A stretch of 64,000 bases of DNA from an uncultured SAR116 cluster alpha proteobacterium (GTDB lineage Bacteria > Pseudomonadota > Alphaproteobacteria > Puniceispirillales > Puniceispirillaceae), in contig CACOCY010000003.1 of assembly GCA_902625725.1 (NCBI GenBank), positions 62,001-126,000 on the forward strand. Reading direction: 5' to 3'. The notes under the pieces are model-generated. The model made no database searches. It saw only the letters and a program-made list of their open reading frames with translations, and had not been told where the DNA came from. Shown one piece after another: positions 44,292 through 54,606 of this stretch. Position numbers and translations under genes: made by a program. Position 1 is the first letter of the stretch. Every line of letters begins with the position of its first letter.

Positions 44292-46691
44292 TCAGCTCCT
44301 CAATGTTGCTGAACATTGATTTTCAACAGATTTAACAATATCATCACTTATTTTTTGAAGCTCAACTTCTGTAAAAGTAGCATTGTCTGGAGTAAGCTGA
44401 ACTTTTACTGCAATTGATTTTTTACCATCGGCAATTTCGGCACCCTTGTAAATATCAAAAATACCTACATCAGAAATGTGGTTTTTTGCAGCTACTTTTA
44501 CGGCTTTTAGGAGCGAAGCAGCCGTAACATTTTGATCTAGAAGAAATGCGAAATCTCTTTCAACAGGCTGAAATGCTGAGAGTTTCAGTAGAGTGCGTGC
44601 AACCGTTTTCTTACGCGATAGAGGGACCGCACTAACGTTGCAATCAAATGCTGCAACAGGCACTTTAACGTCAAAATTATCAAGTATTTCTGGATGCAAC
44701 ATCCCAAAGCTGCCAATATCAGCTTTACCCAGCATCATCGTGCCAGATTGCCCTGGATGAAACCAATCTGGACCAGGCACTTTAATTTGAAGTGATTGTT
44801 GCGATATAGAGAGAACTTCGCAAATTTGCTCCATTATTTTTTTTGCATCAAAAACATCAACAGCACGCGCATTATTTTGCCAGTCTCCAATATGATAGTC
44901 CCCGCTTAAAACCCCTGTGCAAGAGAGCATCTGGTCTGTCTCTTTTGTACCTTTAAACACAGGACCAATCTCAAACAAGCAAATATTCTTAACACCACGA
45001 TTCATATTTCGAGACAGTGCTTGTAGTAAATTCGGAATAATAGATGGTCGCATACAATCAAGTTCACTACTAATTGGATTTACTACCTTTAGTGCATCCC
45101 CTCCTCCATCAAATAATAAAGCATCTGACTGCGCCATAAATGAAAATGTGATTGCCTCCGTGAGACCAGCAGCTACTAGCATACGCCGAAGATAAATTGG
45201 CCTCAACTGTTCGTTAGAATAAGCTGGCTGAGCAACTACACTAGTTTTAGGAAGTGGTACCATTGGCAATTTATCATATCCTGCAATTCGGATTATTTCT
45301 TCTACTAGATCTGCCTGTCCGTCTACATCATTTCGCCATGCAGGTGGCATTACGTCCCAGCTATCATTTTGTTTCTGCCTAACAATAAAACCTAAATTTT
45401 TTAGAATATTGGTCTGTTCTACATTTGGCAATTCAATGCCTGTCATTTTTTTAGTTGATTCAGGATTGAAGGTGATATTGCGCTTCCAATCTACACCCTT
45501 CCCCACACTCACCTCATAGCTTATTTCACCACCACATATCTGCTGTACAAATCGTGCAATGTATCCAGATAACAAATCAGGGGACTCACCGTCTAATCCT
45601 CGCTCAAAGCGATATCTTGCTTCAGAATGAATATTTAAGCTACGACCAGTAGTAGCAACACTAATAGGGTCAAAAACAGCTATCTCCAAAAAAAGATTAT
45701 TAGTGGAATCGTTTATTCCTGTTCTCTGTCCTCCCATAATACCCGCGATATCATCAGCACCATCTTCGTCTCCTATGACCAACATATCGGGTGTACATGC
45801 ATACTCTTTATCATTTAGAGCAACTATTTTTTCTTTATCTTCCGCTCGTCTTATAAAAAGCGTATCACCGCTGATTTTATCGGCATCAAAGGCATGTAAT
45901 GGTCTACCCAAATCAATCATAATATAATTTGTAATATCTACCAGAGCAGAAATAGGCCGCTGACCAACTGCAATTAGCCTTTTTGCCATCCAAGCTGGAC
46001 AATTTCTATTAGAAACGTTCCTAAAATATCTACCCGTTACTCTTGGGACAATTGCCTCACAATCTTTGGCTAAATGCCAATTAATTGGACTTTTAAACAC
46101 GCCTTTACACTCTGTTGTATCCAAAGGCCTCAATTTACCAATGTTCGCTGCAGATAAATCACGGGCTATTCCCCTAACTCCTAAGCAATCTCCCCTATTA
46201 GGTGTTATTGCTATCTCAATTATTGGATCATTTAATTGTGCATATTCTATATAAGGAGTGCCTATTACTGCATCCTCTGCCAATTCAATTATACCATCGC
46301 TGTCTCCATCCAAAGCGAGCTCTGAAAAGGCACATAACATTCCGTTCGATTCCTGACCTCGTATGATACTTTTCTTTATAACTATATCAATACCTGGAAC
46401 ATATGTGCCAACTGGAGCTAAAACTGTTTTTAAGCCAATACGGGCGTTTGGAGCACCACAAATGATCTGCAGAAGATTGCCATTTTCATCTACTGTACAA
46501 ACCTGAAGTCTATCCGCTTCTGGATGAGGCTTTACATCTTTAATTTCAACTATTTTAAAATTAGACAGATTTTGCCTCGGGTCGCTCACACTCTCTACTT
46601 CGTGACCTAATTTTATTAAACCCTCACAAATTTCGTTCAGCGAACAATTCGTATCCAAATGGTCACCTAACCAGTTAAGGGTGAATTTCAT
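44292..46691 (-). CDS. pheT: Phenylalanyl-tRNA synthetase beta chain
   Basis: 799 aa, normal length. Domains in order: EMAP/tRNA-binding-like domain with CGAPN (about 40-150), B3/B4 editing region, B5 domain, catalytic-like domain and the C-terminal anticodon-binding (ferredoxin) domain with RDFAFLLDQNVTAASLL. It pairs with PheS as an alpha2-beta2 enzyme. It follows pheS by 13 bp. Confidence 0.96.
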   Translation of the reverse strand: MKFTLNWLGDHLDTNCSLNEICEGLIKLGHEVESVSDPRQNLSNFKIVEIKDVKPHPEADRLQVCTVDENGNLLQIICGAPNARIGLKTVLAPVGTYVPGIDIVIKKSIIRGQESNGMLCAFSELALDGDSDGIIELAEDAVIGTPYIEYAQLNDPIIEIAITPNRGDCLGVRGIARDLSAANIGKLRPLDTTECKGVFKSPINWHLAKDCEAIVPRVTGRYFRNVSNRNCPAWMAKRLIAVGQRPISALVDITNYIMIDLGRPLHAFDADKISGDTLFIRRAEDKEKIVALNDKEYACTPDMLVIGDEDGADDIAGIMGGQRTGINDSTNNLFLEIAVFDPISVATTGRSLNIHSEARYRFERGLDGESPDLLSGYIARFVQQICGGEISYEVSVGKGVDWKRNITFNPESTKKMTGIELPNVEQTNILKNLGFIVRQKQNDSWDVMPPAWRNDVDGQADLVEEIIRIAGYDKLPMVPLPKTSVVAQPAYSNEQLRPIYLRRMLVAAGLTEAITFSFMAQSDALLFDGGGDALKVVNPISSELDCMRPSIIPNLLQALSRNMNRGVKNICLFEIGPVFKGTKETDQMLSCTGVLSGDYHIGDWQNNARAVDVFDAKKIMEQICEVLSISQQSLQIKVPGPDWFHPGQSGTMMLGKADIGSFGMLHPEILDNFDVKVPVAAFDCNVSAVPLSRKKTVARTLLKLSAFQPVERDFAFLLDQNVTAASLLKAVKVAAKNHISDVGIFDIYKGAEIADGKKSIAVKVQLTPDNATFTEVELQKISDDIVKSVENQCSATLRS

Positions 46692-46704
46692 TAGACAACT
46701 TCCC

Positions 46705-47778
46705 TTACACTAAACCTGTATGTAAACCTACAACATCATGCGGCATAAATCCATAATGGTGCAACCAACGCAAATCTGTATCATAAAAGGTGCGCAAATC
46801 AGGAATGCCATATTTCAACATCGCAAGACGCTCAACACCCATCCCAAATGCAAAACCCTGCGTAGTTGCTGGATCATATCCACAATTCTCAAGCACACGC
46901 GGATTTACCATCCCGCTTCCAAGAATTTCCAACCAATCTTCACCGGCGCCAATCTTCAAGCCACCACCATCTCTATTGCAGCCAATATCTACCTCTGCGG
47001 AAGGCTCTGTAAAAGGGAAATAGCTTGGCCGAAATCGAACCGGCAATTCATCTAACCCAAAGAAAGTACGACAGAAATCAATTAATGTTGCCTTCAGATG
47101 TCCCATATGTATATTAGGCCCTATTACCAATCCTTCGCATTGATGGAACATTGGCGAATGCGTTGCATCGTGGTCTGAACGGTAAGTTCTTCCAGGAACA
47201 ATAATTCTAATAGGCGGTGAGGTAGAGCGCATGGTTCTAATCTGTACAGGTGATGTATGTGTTCTAAGGACAGGTCGTTCGCCGTACTCATCAGGCTGCA
47301 AATAAAAGGTGTCGTGTTCTTGCCTTGCAGGATGTTCAGGAGGAATATTTAGCGCAGTAAAATTATTTTCATCTGTCTCTATTTCAGGACCCTCTGCTAT
47401 TACAAAACCCATATCAGAGAAAATAGCAGATATCTCCTCCATTGTTCTTGAGATGGGGTGCATTTTTGCCTGAACCGAGGGTCTTGAAGGCAACGAAACA
47501 TCAATCTTTTCAGTGTTTAATTTTTCCTGTAAAGCTTGTCTTGCTAGGACTATTTGTCTTTCAGATAACGCAGAAATTAATTCTTGTTTTATAGAATTTA
47601 TTAACTGGCCCGCCTCTTTTCGTTCATCAGAATTCATTTGACCAAGTTTGCTGAGCTCTGCGGATACTGCTCCCTTCTTGCCGAGTGCAGCTACCTTAAC
47701 CTCGTTAAGATATGCCAAGTCGCGCGCCGCTTTGATATCCTTTAGAAACTTTTCCCGTAGGTGGTCTATATCTGCCAT
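46705..47778 (-). CDS. pheS: Phenylalanyl-tRNA synthetase alpha chain
   Basis: 357 aa from ATG 47778; a TTG at 47796 is the upstream alternative, less likely because homology starts at DIDHLREKFL. The N-terminal coiled coil carries LGKKGAVSAELSKLG. Class II motifs follow: motif 2 around RTYRSDHDATHSPMFHQCEG and motif 3 near FGMGVERLAMLKYGI. It charges tRNA-Phe with PheT. It lies 23 bp after rplT. Confidence 0.96.
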   Translation of the reverse strand: MADIDHLREKFLKDIKAARDLAYLNEVKVAALGKKGAVSAELSKLGQMNSDERKEAGQLINSIKQELISALSERQIVLARQALQEKLNTEKIDVSLPSRPSVQAKMHPISRTMEEISAIFSDMGFVIAEGPEIETDENNFTALNIPPEHPARQEHDTFYLQPDEYGERPVLRTHTSPVQIRTMRSTSPPIRIIVPGRTYRSDHDATHSPMFHQCEGLVIGPNIHMGHLKATLIDFCRTFFGLDELPVRFRPSYFPFTEPSAEVDIGCNRDGGGLKIGAGEDWLEILGSGMVNPRVLENCGYDPATTQGFAFGMGVERLAMLKYGIPDLRTFYDTDLRWLHHYGFMPHDVVGLHTGLV

Positions 47779-47801
47779 TTTAATATCAGAGGTCAATCTT
47801 A

Positions 47802-48158
47802 CTAGCTTGCAGCTTTCTGAGATTCTTCAACGAGTTTTGCAAAAGCTGCAGGCTCGTGAACAGCTAAATCAGCGAGCATTTTACGGTCTACCTCAATTCC
47901 TGACTTTATTAAACCGCCCATAAATGTTGAATAAGTAATGCCGTTAAGACGCGCTGCTGCGTTTATTCTTTGAATCCATAATGCCCTAAATTCTCGCTTT
48001 CGTACGCGTCTGTCACGGTATGCATATTGCCTTGCTTTATCAACGGCTTGTTTTGCAACTTTAAATGTATTTTTACGGCGGCCATAGTATCCCTTGGCAG
48101 CCTTTATCACTTTACGGTGGCGAGCGTGTGTTGTCGTACCCCTGCTTACTCGAGCCAT
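47802..48158 (-). CDS. rplT: 50S ribosomal protein L20
   Basis: 118 aa, standard. N-terminal [28 protein letters not shown] and [24 protein letters not shown] are diagnostic. It is an early-assembly rRNA-binding protein that in E. coli also represses the operon. It lies 23 bp after rpmI. Confidence 0.98.
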   Translation of the reverse strand: MARVSRGTTTHARHRKVIKAAKGYYGRRKNTFKVAKQAVDKARQYAYRDRRVRKREFRALWIQRINAAARLNGITYSTFMGGLIKSGIEVDRKMLADLAVHEPAAFAKLVEESQKAAS

Positions 48159-48181
48159 AATACTTCTCCTTTTTTTCTAAA

Positions 48182-48379
48182 TTAGGCGTAGGGAAGAAAA
48201 CCTTTAACTATCTTCGCATCGGATGGATTTAGAATCATAGTTCCACGGGCTTGTCTTTTCATTTTTTGGGAACGTCTACGCAAATTATGGCTTAGGAAAG
48301 CTGCGGAGCCACGAACTTTTCCTTTGGCGGTTAGAGAGAAACGCTTTTTAGCGCCACTCTTTGTTTTTAGTTTGGGCAT
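48182..48379 (-). CDS. rpmI: 50S ribosomal protein L35
   Basis: 65 aa, standard length, with KTKSGAKKRFSLTAKGKVRG and HNLRRRSQKMKRQARG. GAGGA lies five bases before the ATG. A promoter is visible about 90-115 bp upstream, after infC. Confidence 0.98.
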   Translation of the reverse strand: MPKLKTKSGAKKRFSLTAKGKVRGSAAFLSHNLRRRSQKMKRQARGTMILNPSDAKIVKGFLPYA

Positions 48380-48465
48380 TTTATCCTCATTTCATAAAAT
48401 TTTAGTTTGAATTTGCCGGCAAGGCATGCCCTTTCATAGCCTGTGCACGACACATATATCGGCGT

Positions 48466-48494
48466 TGTATACTAGCTACAAGTAATAAAATCAA
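48466..48494 (-). promoter_or_regulatory. Sigma70-type promoter for rpmI-rplT-pheST
   Basis: On the minus strand TTGATT (-35, 48489-48494) and TATACA (-10, 48466-48471) are separated by exactly 17 bases. A bulged hairpin (TACTCAAAC...GTTTcGAGTA, about 48508-48532) precedes it and may weakly end infC transcription. Between the promoter and rpmI the leader holds palindromes (GGCATGCC, TTGCCGGCAA). Confidence 0.5.
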
Positions 48495-48587
48495 TAATAA
48501 TTTGAATACTCGAAACAGACGGTTTGAGTACATATTTAATAAACTTTTGCCGAAGTAATTAATCATGCCTCTAGTAATTTTAACACT

Positions 48588-49124
48588 TTACTTAGGGGCA
48601 AGCACCATAGTCATTTGTCGGCCTTCCATTTTTGGCATAGACTCGATTTTTGCAAATTCATCTATATCTTCTTGAACGCGTGATAACAAATCAGAGCCAA
48701 GTTCGACGTGCGCCATTTCACGGCCCCTAAATCTCAAAGTGATTTTTACCTTATCACCGCCATCGAGAAATTTTCGCACAGCTTTCATTTTTACGTGATA
48801 ATCATGCTGATCAATATTTGGTCTCAGCTTAATTTCTTTAACTTCTATAATTTTTTGTTTTTTTCGAGCCTCGTTAGCCCTTTTTTGAGCCTGATATTTG
48901 TGTTTACCGTAATCTAAAATTTTACATACTGGTGGCTCTGCATTTGGTTGAAGTTCTACTAAGTCAAGCCCTAGTTCTTCTGCTTTATTCATTGCTTCAT
49001 CTATGGATAAAATCCCAAGTTGTTCTCCATCAGGATCGATGCATCTAACGGATTTTGAATTAATCATTTCATTTACCCTTGGACCATCTGAAGAGGATGG
49101 TGTCTCTTGTCTTGGACGTACTAT
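48588..49124 (-). CDS. infC: Translation initiation factor IF-3, apparent AUA start
   Basis: 178 aa if read from ATA at 49122-49124; GGAG lies at 49131-49134, exactly six bases before it. An in-frame TAA lies directly upstream of this ATA. The first internal ATG (49067) would remove the conserved GPRVNEMI segment that opens mature IF-3, leaving 159 aa instead of the usual 170-180. E. coli infC uses AUU, which IF-3 itself discriminates against to limit its own synthesis; AUA would serve the same purpose. The rest of the protein is standard ([13 protein letters not shown], linker, [21 protein letters not shown]). Confidence 0.85.
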   Translation of the reverse strand: MVRPRQETPSSSDGPRVNEMINSKSVRCIDPDGEQLGILSIDEAMNKAEELGLDLVELQPNAEPPVCKILDYGKHKYQAQKRANEARKKQKIIEVKEIKLRPNIDQHDYHVKMKAVRKFLDGGDKVKITLRFRGREMAHVELGSDLLSRVQEDIDEFAKIESMPKMEGRQMTMVLAPK

Positions 49125-49240
49125 TTAATTCTCCATAATAGTTTACGATTACTAACTACCTGATTAATATTATATCATTATTTAGGCTTATTTGTTAGTC
49201 ATAAGTTGAAAAGTGGTAGATTGCAAGTAAGCTATATTTG

Positions 49241-51172
49241 TTATTTTTTATTTTTTGCCAAATCAGGAGGCATACATTCTGATTGTAGAAATGAATTTAT
49301 GTTACTTAAAGTCATCACCTCTTGATTTTGAGAGCCTAACTTTCTTAATGCAACTGTTCTACTTTCTTCTTCCCGACCACCAACTGCTAAAATAAAAGGT
49401 ACTTTTGCAGTACTGTGTTCCCTTATTTTAAAACCAATTTTTTCATTTCTTATATCAATTTGAACTCTAATTCCAGAAGTTTTTAATTCCCCGTAAACCA
49501 GTTTTGCATAATTATTAGAGGACTCAGAAATTGGTGCGATAACCACTTGAACAGGCGATAGCCAAGGAGGCATTTTACCAGAATATTGTTCGATTAATAT
49601 ACCTATCCATCTTTCTAAAGAGCCTAAAATTGCGCGATGTAACATCACAGGACGTTTCCGTTGACCATCTTCATCAACATATTCAGCACCAAGTCGCTCT
49701 GGCAAAATAAAATCTACCTGCAACGTCCCACATTGCCAGTCACGTCCAATTGCATCTGTCAAAACAAATTCTAGCTTAGGTCCGTAAAACGCGCCTTCAC
49801 CTGGATTAAAAGATGTTTCAATTCCTGCTGCTCTAGTGGCAGATGTAAGAGCCTGCTCCGCTTTATCCCAAGTCTCATTATCGCCCGCACGTACTTCAGG
49901 CCGGTCAGAAAATTTTACTCTCACATCTGAAAAACCAAAGTCTTCGTAGATATCTTTCAACAAATTGCAAAATGCAACAGACTCTGAATTGATTTGCTCT
50001 TCTGTGCAAAAAATATGCGCATCATCTTGTGTAAAGGCCCGTACCCTCATGATCCCATGCAACGCACCAGAAGGCTCGTTTCTATGACAGGAGCCGAATT
50101 CTGCCATACGTAGAGGCAAATCACGATATGATTTAACGCCCTGTCGATAGATTTGCACATGACCAGGGCAATTCATTGGTTTTAGTGCTAATGTTTTGTT
50201 ATCTTGCGTATTTGCTGTGAACATGTTGTCGCCAAATTTTTCCCAGTGCCCGGATGCCTCCCACAAACTCCTGTCAATCATTTGTGGAGTCTTGACTTCT
50301 TGATAATGCTCATTGGCAAGACGCCTCCTAACATAGTTCTCAATCTCTCGATAGAGCGTCCAGCCATTTGGATGCCAAAAAATTGCACCCGTTGCTTCTT
50401 CCTGCAGATGAAATAAATTTAATGCTTTACCTAATTTTCTATGGTCTCTTTTTTCAGCCTCCTCCAGCATGTTCAAATGATTTTGTAGATCAACTTCAGT
50501 TAGGAAAGCTGTCCCATAAATTCTTTGAAGCATTTGATTGTTCGAGTCTCCGCGCCAATAGGCACCAGCAACCTTCATAAGCTTGAAAGCGTGACCCACT
50601 TTTTTTGTGGACACCATATGCGGACCTCGACATAAATCAATAAAATCACCTTGCTGATAATAGCTTACAATTTCACTAACTGGAATTGCCTTAACCAACT
50701 CGATTTTATATGGTTCATTTCGCTCTTCGTAGAACTGTATTGCTTCATCTCTACTCCACTCTCCTCGAATTATCTGCTCATCCCGGTCTACAATCTCATG
50801 CATCCTTTTCTCTATAATGTCTAAATCCTCTAAACCAAAGGGTTTCTGTCTATGAAAATCATAATAAAAACCATTTTCGATAGCAGGACCAATCGTTACC
50901 TGAGTTTCTGGGAAAAGTTCTAAAACAGCTTCTGCTAAAATATGCGCACAATCATGCCTTATTAATTCTAAGCAATAATCATCTTTCTTTGTAACTAAGC
51001 GAATGTCGCTATCTTCATTAATTTCTCTGTTCAAATCCCAGTGATTTCCATTAACAACAGCTGCAAGTGCTGCCTTTTCAAGACCAGGACCTATATCTGC
51101 TGCTATTTTAGCCGCTGTTACCGGGCCATCATAGTGCCGCTCGGACCCATCTGGGAGAGCAATTTTCGGCAT
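49241..51172 (-). CDS. thrS: Threonyl-tRNA synthetase
   Basis: 643 aa from ATG 51172, chosen because GAGGA lies eight bases upstream; an ATG at 51187 overlaps that site. Domains: TGS (1-62), editing domain with [11 protein letters not shown] and CRGPHM, class II core with [10 protein letters not shown] and FCTEEQ, and anticodon-binding domain. Zinc ligands Cys/His/His are in place (MNCPGH). It charges tRNA-Thr. It starts 50 bp after the glycosyltransferase stop. Confidence 0.97.
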   Translation of the reverse strand: MPKIALPDGSERHYDGPVTAAKIAADIGPGLEKAALAAVVNGNHWDLNREINEDSDIRLVTKKDDYCLELIRHDCAHILAEAVLELFPETQVTIGPAIENGFYYDFHRQKPFGLEDLDIIEKRMHEIVDRDEQIIRGEWSRDEAIQFYEERNEPYKIELVKAIPVSEIVSYYQQGDFIDLCRGPHMVSTKKVGHAFKLMKVAGAYWRGDSNNQMLQRIYGTAFLTEVDLQNHLNMLEEAEKRDHRKLGKALNLFHLQEEATGAIFWHPNGWTLYREIENYVRRRLANEHYQEVKTPQMIDRSLWEASGHWEKFGDNMFTANTQDNKTLALKPMNCPGHVQIYRQGVKSYRDLPLRMAEFGSCHRNEPSGALHGIMRVRAFTQDDAHIFCTEEQINSESVAFCNLLKDIYEDFGFSDVRVKFSDRPEVRAGDNETWDKAEQALTSATRAAGIETSFNPGEGAFYGPKLEFVLTDAIGRDWQCGTLQVDFILPERLGAEYVDEDGQRKRPVMLHRAILGSLERWIGILIEQYSGKMPPWLSPVQVVIAPISESSNNYAKLVYGELKTSGIRVQIDIRNEKIGFKIREHSTAKVPFILAVGGREEESRTVALRKLGSQNQEVMTLSNINSFLQSECMPPDLAKNKK

Positions 51173-51222
51173 AAATTTTTTCCTCATTTAAAATATTAAA
51201 TACTTTTCAGAAACTAACTTTT

Positions 51223-52410
51223 TCACTTTCCTAAAACAAGTGGAGAAAAACCCTTTTTAAGAAGAAGCCTCTTATATATTTCCACTGTTAATTTTGTCAT
51301 CTTTCTGATACCAAACTTTCGTTTAACAAGAGATTGGGCCGCATTTGATAACCTGTCTCTATCAACTCTAGATATTTTCAGAGCTGTTTCTAACGATTGA
51401 GCAAGGCTTTTAACATCATTTGGCTTTGCAAGCCACCCAGTCTTTCCGTTTACAATAGTCTCTCTAGCCCCTCCGTGATCAAATGCTACAACTGGCCTTC
51501 CCATTGCTTGCGCCTCTATCGCAATCCTTCCAAAAGGTTCTGGATTTACAGAGGGCATAACAACGACGTCAGCCAACATTAAAGCAGCTGGCATATCTCG
51601 CGTTGAAGTAACAATGCGTACATTTGCTCCAAGGCCTAATTCAACTGCTTTTTTCTCCAAGGTTTCAACAAATCTGATGTTTGAGTCGCCCGCTCCCAAT
51701 AACACAACTGTCACATCCAGATACTCCAATTTAGAGAGTGCCTGCAATAGTATGATATGTCCTTTCCAACTTGTGGGTCGAGCAGGCAGCATTACAACAG
51801 GTAAGTTATCTGGTAAGCCTATTCTTTCTGCCTCATTAATAATGCGTTGTTGAGTGACATTACGTGGATTGAAAAGTGAGAGATCAACTCCTCTATGAAT
51901 CACACTCAAAGATAAATTCTCTAATAATTTAGGAAATTGGCGTTCGATTACAGATTTTGTGAATTCTGAAATTGCAATTACTTCGTCGGCCTTTAGCATT
52001 TGCTTGTTATATTCTCGTTTAAACAGATTGGTTGCCTCAAATTTGCCGTGAATAGTAGAAACTGTCGGTATAGACAATTTCTTTGCTATTGGTAGACTAA
52101 TCCAAGCCGGAGCTCTTGAGCGGACATGCACTATATCTATATTTTCGTCTAACAAAATCTTGCGTAGCTTGCCTTTCGTAAATACCCAAGAGAGGGGATT
52201 CTTTTGGTTTACAGGCAAGCTAATATGTTTTGCCCCCACTCTTTTCAACTGGGATTCCAGTATACCACCTGAACTGATAATAATAGGTTTCCAACCGCAG
52301 TCACTTATTGCCTGAGCGGTTTCAATTGTTCCTCTTTCAACACCACCGTTATGGAGTGCTGGAATTATTTGCGCAATTACAGGTCTAACCAAATTTGTTT
52401 TTTGTGCCAT
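51223..52410 (-). CDS. GT4-family glycosyltransferase
   Basis: 395 aa, GT-B fold. IIPALHNGGVERGTIETA at the start is the usual acceptor-side pattern. The donor-binding C-terminal half has LPARPTSWKGH and VNPEPFGRIAIEAQAMGRPVVA with the EX7E pair. GT4 enzymes of this sort add sugars to lipids or surface polysaccharides at the cytoplasmic membrane face. No other surface-sugar genes are close. It precedes thrS on the same strand but a functional link is not obvious. Confidence 0.87.
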   Translation of the reverse strand: MAQKTNLVRPVIAQIIPALHNGGVERGTIETAQAISDCGWKPIIISSGGILESQLKRVGAKHISLPVNQKNPLSWVFTKGKLRKILLDENIDIVHVRSRAPAWISLPIAKKLSIPTVSTIHGKFEATNLFKREYNKQMLKADEVIAISEFTKSVIERQFPKLLENLSLSVIHRGVDLSLFNPRNVTQQRIINEAERIGLPDNLPVVMLPARPTSWKGHIILLQALSKLEYLDVTVVLLGAGDSNIRFVETLEKKAVELGLGANVRIVTSTRDMPAALMLADVVVMPSVNPEPFGRIAIEAQAMGRPVVAFDHGGARETIVNGKTGWLAKPNDVKSLAQSLETALKISRVDRDRLSNAAQSLVKRKFGIRKMTKLTVEIYKRLLLKKGFSPLVLGK

Positions 52411-52555
52411 ATTGAGATAAGTTTCTTTATAAAGCTAAAAAAGAGACAATTGCTAAAATATTTTTAAGGTTAGTAAATGATTTAAGCAATACGTATACCA
52501 AAGAAAGTGCTAATTTTCGAATTAATATATACGACCTAGGAACAACTCTAATCTT

Positions 52556-53338
52556 ATGCAAACAAATAGTTCCAAAAATGTAAACTTTTTGCCAACTAAA
52601 CGAGGCTATAAAATTGCATATCAACATTATAGGTCCAAACAGTCCCAGAACAATAAAAGTGGAATATTATTTATTCATGGACATGGCTCTGACATGTTCG
52701 GGAGTAAAGCAAAAGCAATAATGGATTGGGCAATTAATAGGGATATCGATTTTACTAGATTCGAGTTATTTGGGCATGGTCTAACTGGCGGAGATATAAT
52801 GACCGCTACTATAGGTCAGTGGATACAAGATTCTTGCGATATTTTTGATCATGTTGCAGAGAAAAGTCAAATAATAGTTGGTTCATCGCTTGGCGGGTGG
52901 ATTATGTTGTCTCTCTGCAAATATCGAACCGAGAAAATAGATAGCTTAGTAGGAATTGCAGCGGCACCAGATTTCACAAGAAGTTTAATATGGCAAACCT
53001 TGGACAAATCAAAGCAAGAAGAATTTCGTGCACAAGGTTATTTAAGATTCTCTGACCCCAACTGTGGACCAGATGTAATCTACCCTTACCAACTAGTAGA
53101 GGAAGCAGAAAATCATCTCGTTTTGGAGGGTCCGATTGAATTTTATGGAAGGGTGATTTTACATCATGGTTTATGCGACACAGAAGTCCCGTGGCAAACA
53201 TCAATGAAAATAGCAGAACAAATACAGTCCGACAAAGTTGAAATACACCTGAATAAATCAGCCAACCATCGGTATTCTGAGGAAGAACAAATAAACGCTC
53301 TTATTCAAAGTCTTGAAAAACTTACTTCCACTGAATAA
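52556..53338 (+). CDS. Alpha/beta hydrolase (ABHD10/palmitoyl-thioesterase-like)
   Basis: 260 aa. Oxyanion region LFIHGHGSDMFG, nucleophile S111 in VGSSLGGW, acid Asp in HHGLCDTEVPW and His in SANHRYSEE give a complete triad. The lack of a large cap domain and this motif set are like the ABHD10 group of serine hydrolases. Cytoplasmic; substrate unknown. It is a single gene, convergent with the GST gene and divergent from the glycosyltransferase gene. Confidence 0.8.
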   Translation: MQTNSSKNVNFLPTKRGYKIAYQHYRSKQSQNNKSGILFIHGHGSDMFGSKAKAIMDWAINRDIDFTRFELFGHGLTGGDIMTATIGQWIQDSCDIFDHVAEKSQIIVGSSLGGWIMLSLCKYRTEKIDSLVGIAAAPDFTRSLIWQTLDKSKQEEFRAQGYLRFSDPNCGPDVIYPYQLVEEAENHLVLEGPIEFYGRVILHHGLCDTEVPWQTSMKIAEQIQSDKVEIHLNKSANHRYSEEEQINALIQSLEKLTSTE

Positions 53339-53367
53339 AAACGTCAGAGATCTCTAAGAATGGGGCT

Positions 53368-54045
53368 CTAAAAGTCTAATACAGCATAATGAGAAGACGG
53401 CACAACACCAGTCAATTGGTCGCTTAAAAGAGCCCGGAAACAAGGACGTGATTTAATCTTCATATACCATGATGCTGCCGCAGGATATTTATCCCATTGA
53501 ACATCACCGAAATAGTCTAAAACAGAGATCTGCGCTGCAGCAGAAAAGTCAGCAAGTGTTAACTGTGACCCAACAAGCCAACTATTTTGCTCTGTTAACC
53601 AGTTGAGATATCCAAGATGCACTTGTGCATTAGCAAGTGCTGTTCGAATATTTACAGAAGAAACGCCTAAACGACTTTCAAACCGCTTTATTACTCTTTC
53701 ATATATCAGAGGCAGGCCTACTTCATAATAGAATTTATCTTCAAACCAGTCCAACAAACGTCTTATTTCCGCACGTTGTACGCTTGAGCCAGAGAGCAGT
53801 CTAGAGTCAGCCCTCGTTTCTTCGATCCATTCACTAATTGCTCGTGAACCACATATAATCACTTTGTCATCATACTGAAATACGGGTAAAGAACCTGCAG
53901 GATTAATCGCTAAAAATTCTTCATCTCGTTGCCACGGAAGACGTTGAACTAATTCAAATTCACATTTGTATTCAGCAAGCTGAAGGCGGATAAACCTACT
54001 TGCCGGTGACAAAGGGAAATGATGTAATAGAGAGTTATAGCTCAT
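53368..54045 (-). CDS. Glutathione S-transferase family protein
   Basis: 225 aa. The N-terminal thioredoxin fold has LSPASRFIRLQLAEYKCEFELV, NPAGSLPVF with the cis-Pro and SRAISEWIEE at the glutathione site. The C-terminal helical domain has LTLADFSAAAQISVLDYFGDV. There is no Cys at the first position (SPAS), so Ser or Tyr would activate the thiol. General detoxification or a specific maleylpyruvate-type role cannot be told apart. Confidence 0.85.
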   Translation of the reverse strand: MSYNSLLHHFPLSPASRFIRLQLAEYKCEFELVQRLPWQRDEEFLAINPAGSLPVFQYDDKVIICGSRAISEWIEETRADSRLLSGSSVQRAEIRRLLDWFEDKFYYEVGLPLIYERVIKRFESRLGVSSVNIRTALANAQVHLGYLNWLTEQNSWLVGSQLTLADFSAAAQISVLDYFGDVQWDKYPAAASWYMKIKSRPCFRALLSDQLTGVVPSSHYAVLDF

Positions 54046-54090
54046 CTAATAAATCTGTAAAATTTGAATTTAAGATACAATATAATTTCA

Positions 54091-54606
54091 TTAAATATCT
54101 GACAAGATGGTTAATGGTTTGTTAGTGAGTTTTTCTAAATCCAAATCTCCTAAACCGATATATTGTAGTCTTTGTCTTTCAATAGGGCCTGGCCAGAGTA
54201 AATTATCCGGAACAGGCTTAAACCCAAATTTAGGATAATAATCGGGCTCACCAGAAACCAGACAAAAATTCCAACCACTATTTTTGATCATCTTCAAAGA
54301 GGAGTTTATTAATAGTGAACCAATACCCTTTCCTTTTAAGTGATCTTTTACTACCAAAGGACCCAAGAGAAGTGAATTATATTCAGCAATCTTTATTGGC
54401 CAATATTGCAAGCTTGCAACTATTTCTCCATGATGTGAGTAAAAAGTATCTGAAACTATCAATCCTAATTTTTCTATGGGTTTTGATTTTCGAAATTTCC
54501 AGACCGACCGAACTGAATAGTCATGTCCAAATTCCTCTATTATCATTTGATGCACAGATTGTTTATCTTTGGGGAAATAAGACCTTAATTTGTAACGATC
54601 TGACAT
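54091..54606 (-). CDS. GNAT-family N-acetyltransferase
   Basis: 171 aa. Acetyl-CoA loop is LKGKGIGSLLINSSLKMIKNSG (R/Q-x-x-G-x-G/A pattern), preceded by LLLGPLVVKDH and followed by YYPKFGFKPV, as in YhbS-like acetyltransferases. Acceptor unknown. It lies 45 bp upstream of the GST gene on the same strand. Confidence 0.83.
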   Translation of the reverse strand: MSDRYKLRSYFPKDKQSVHQMIIEEFGHDYSVRSVWKFRKSKPIEKLGLIVSDTFYSHHGEIVASLQYWPIKIAEYNSLLLGPLVVKDHLKGKGIGSLLINSSLKMIKNSGWNFCLVSGEPDYYPKFGFKPVPDNLLWPGPIERQRLQYIGLGDLDLEKLTNKPLTILSDI

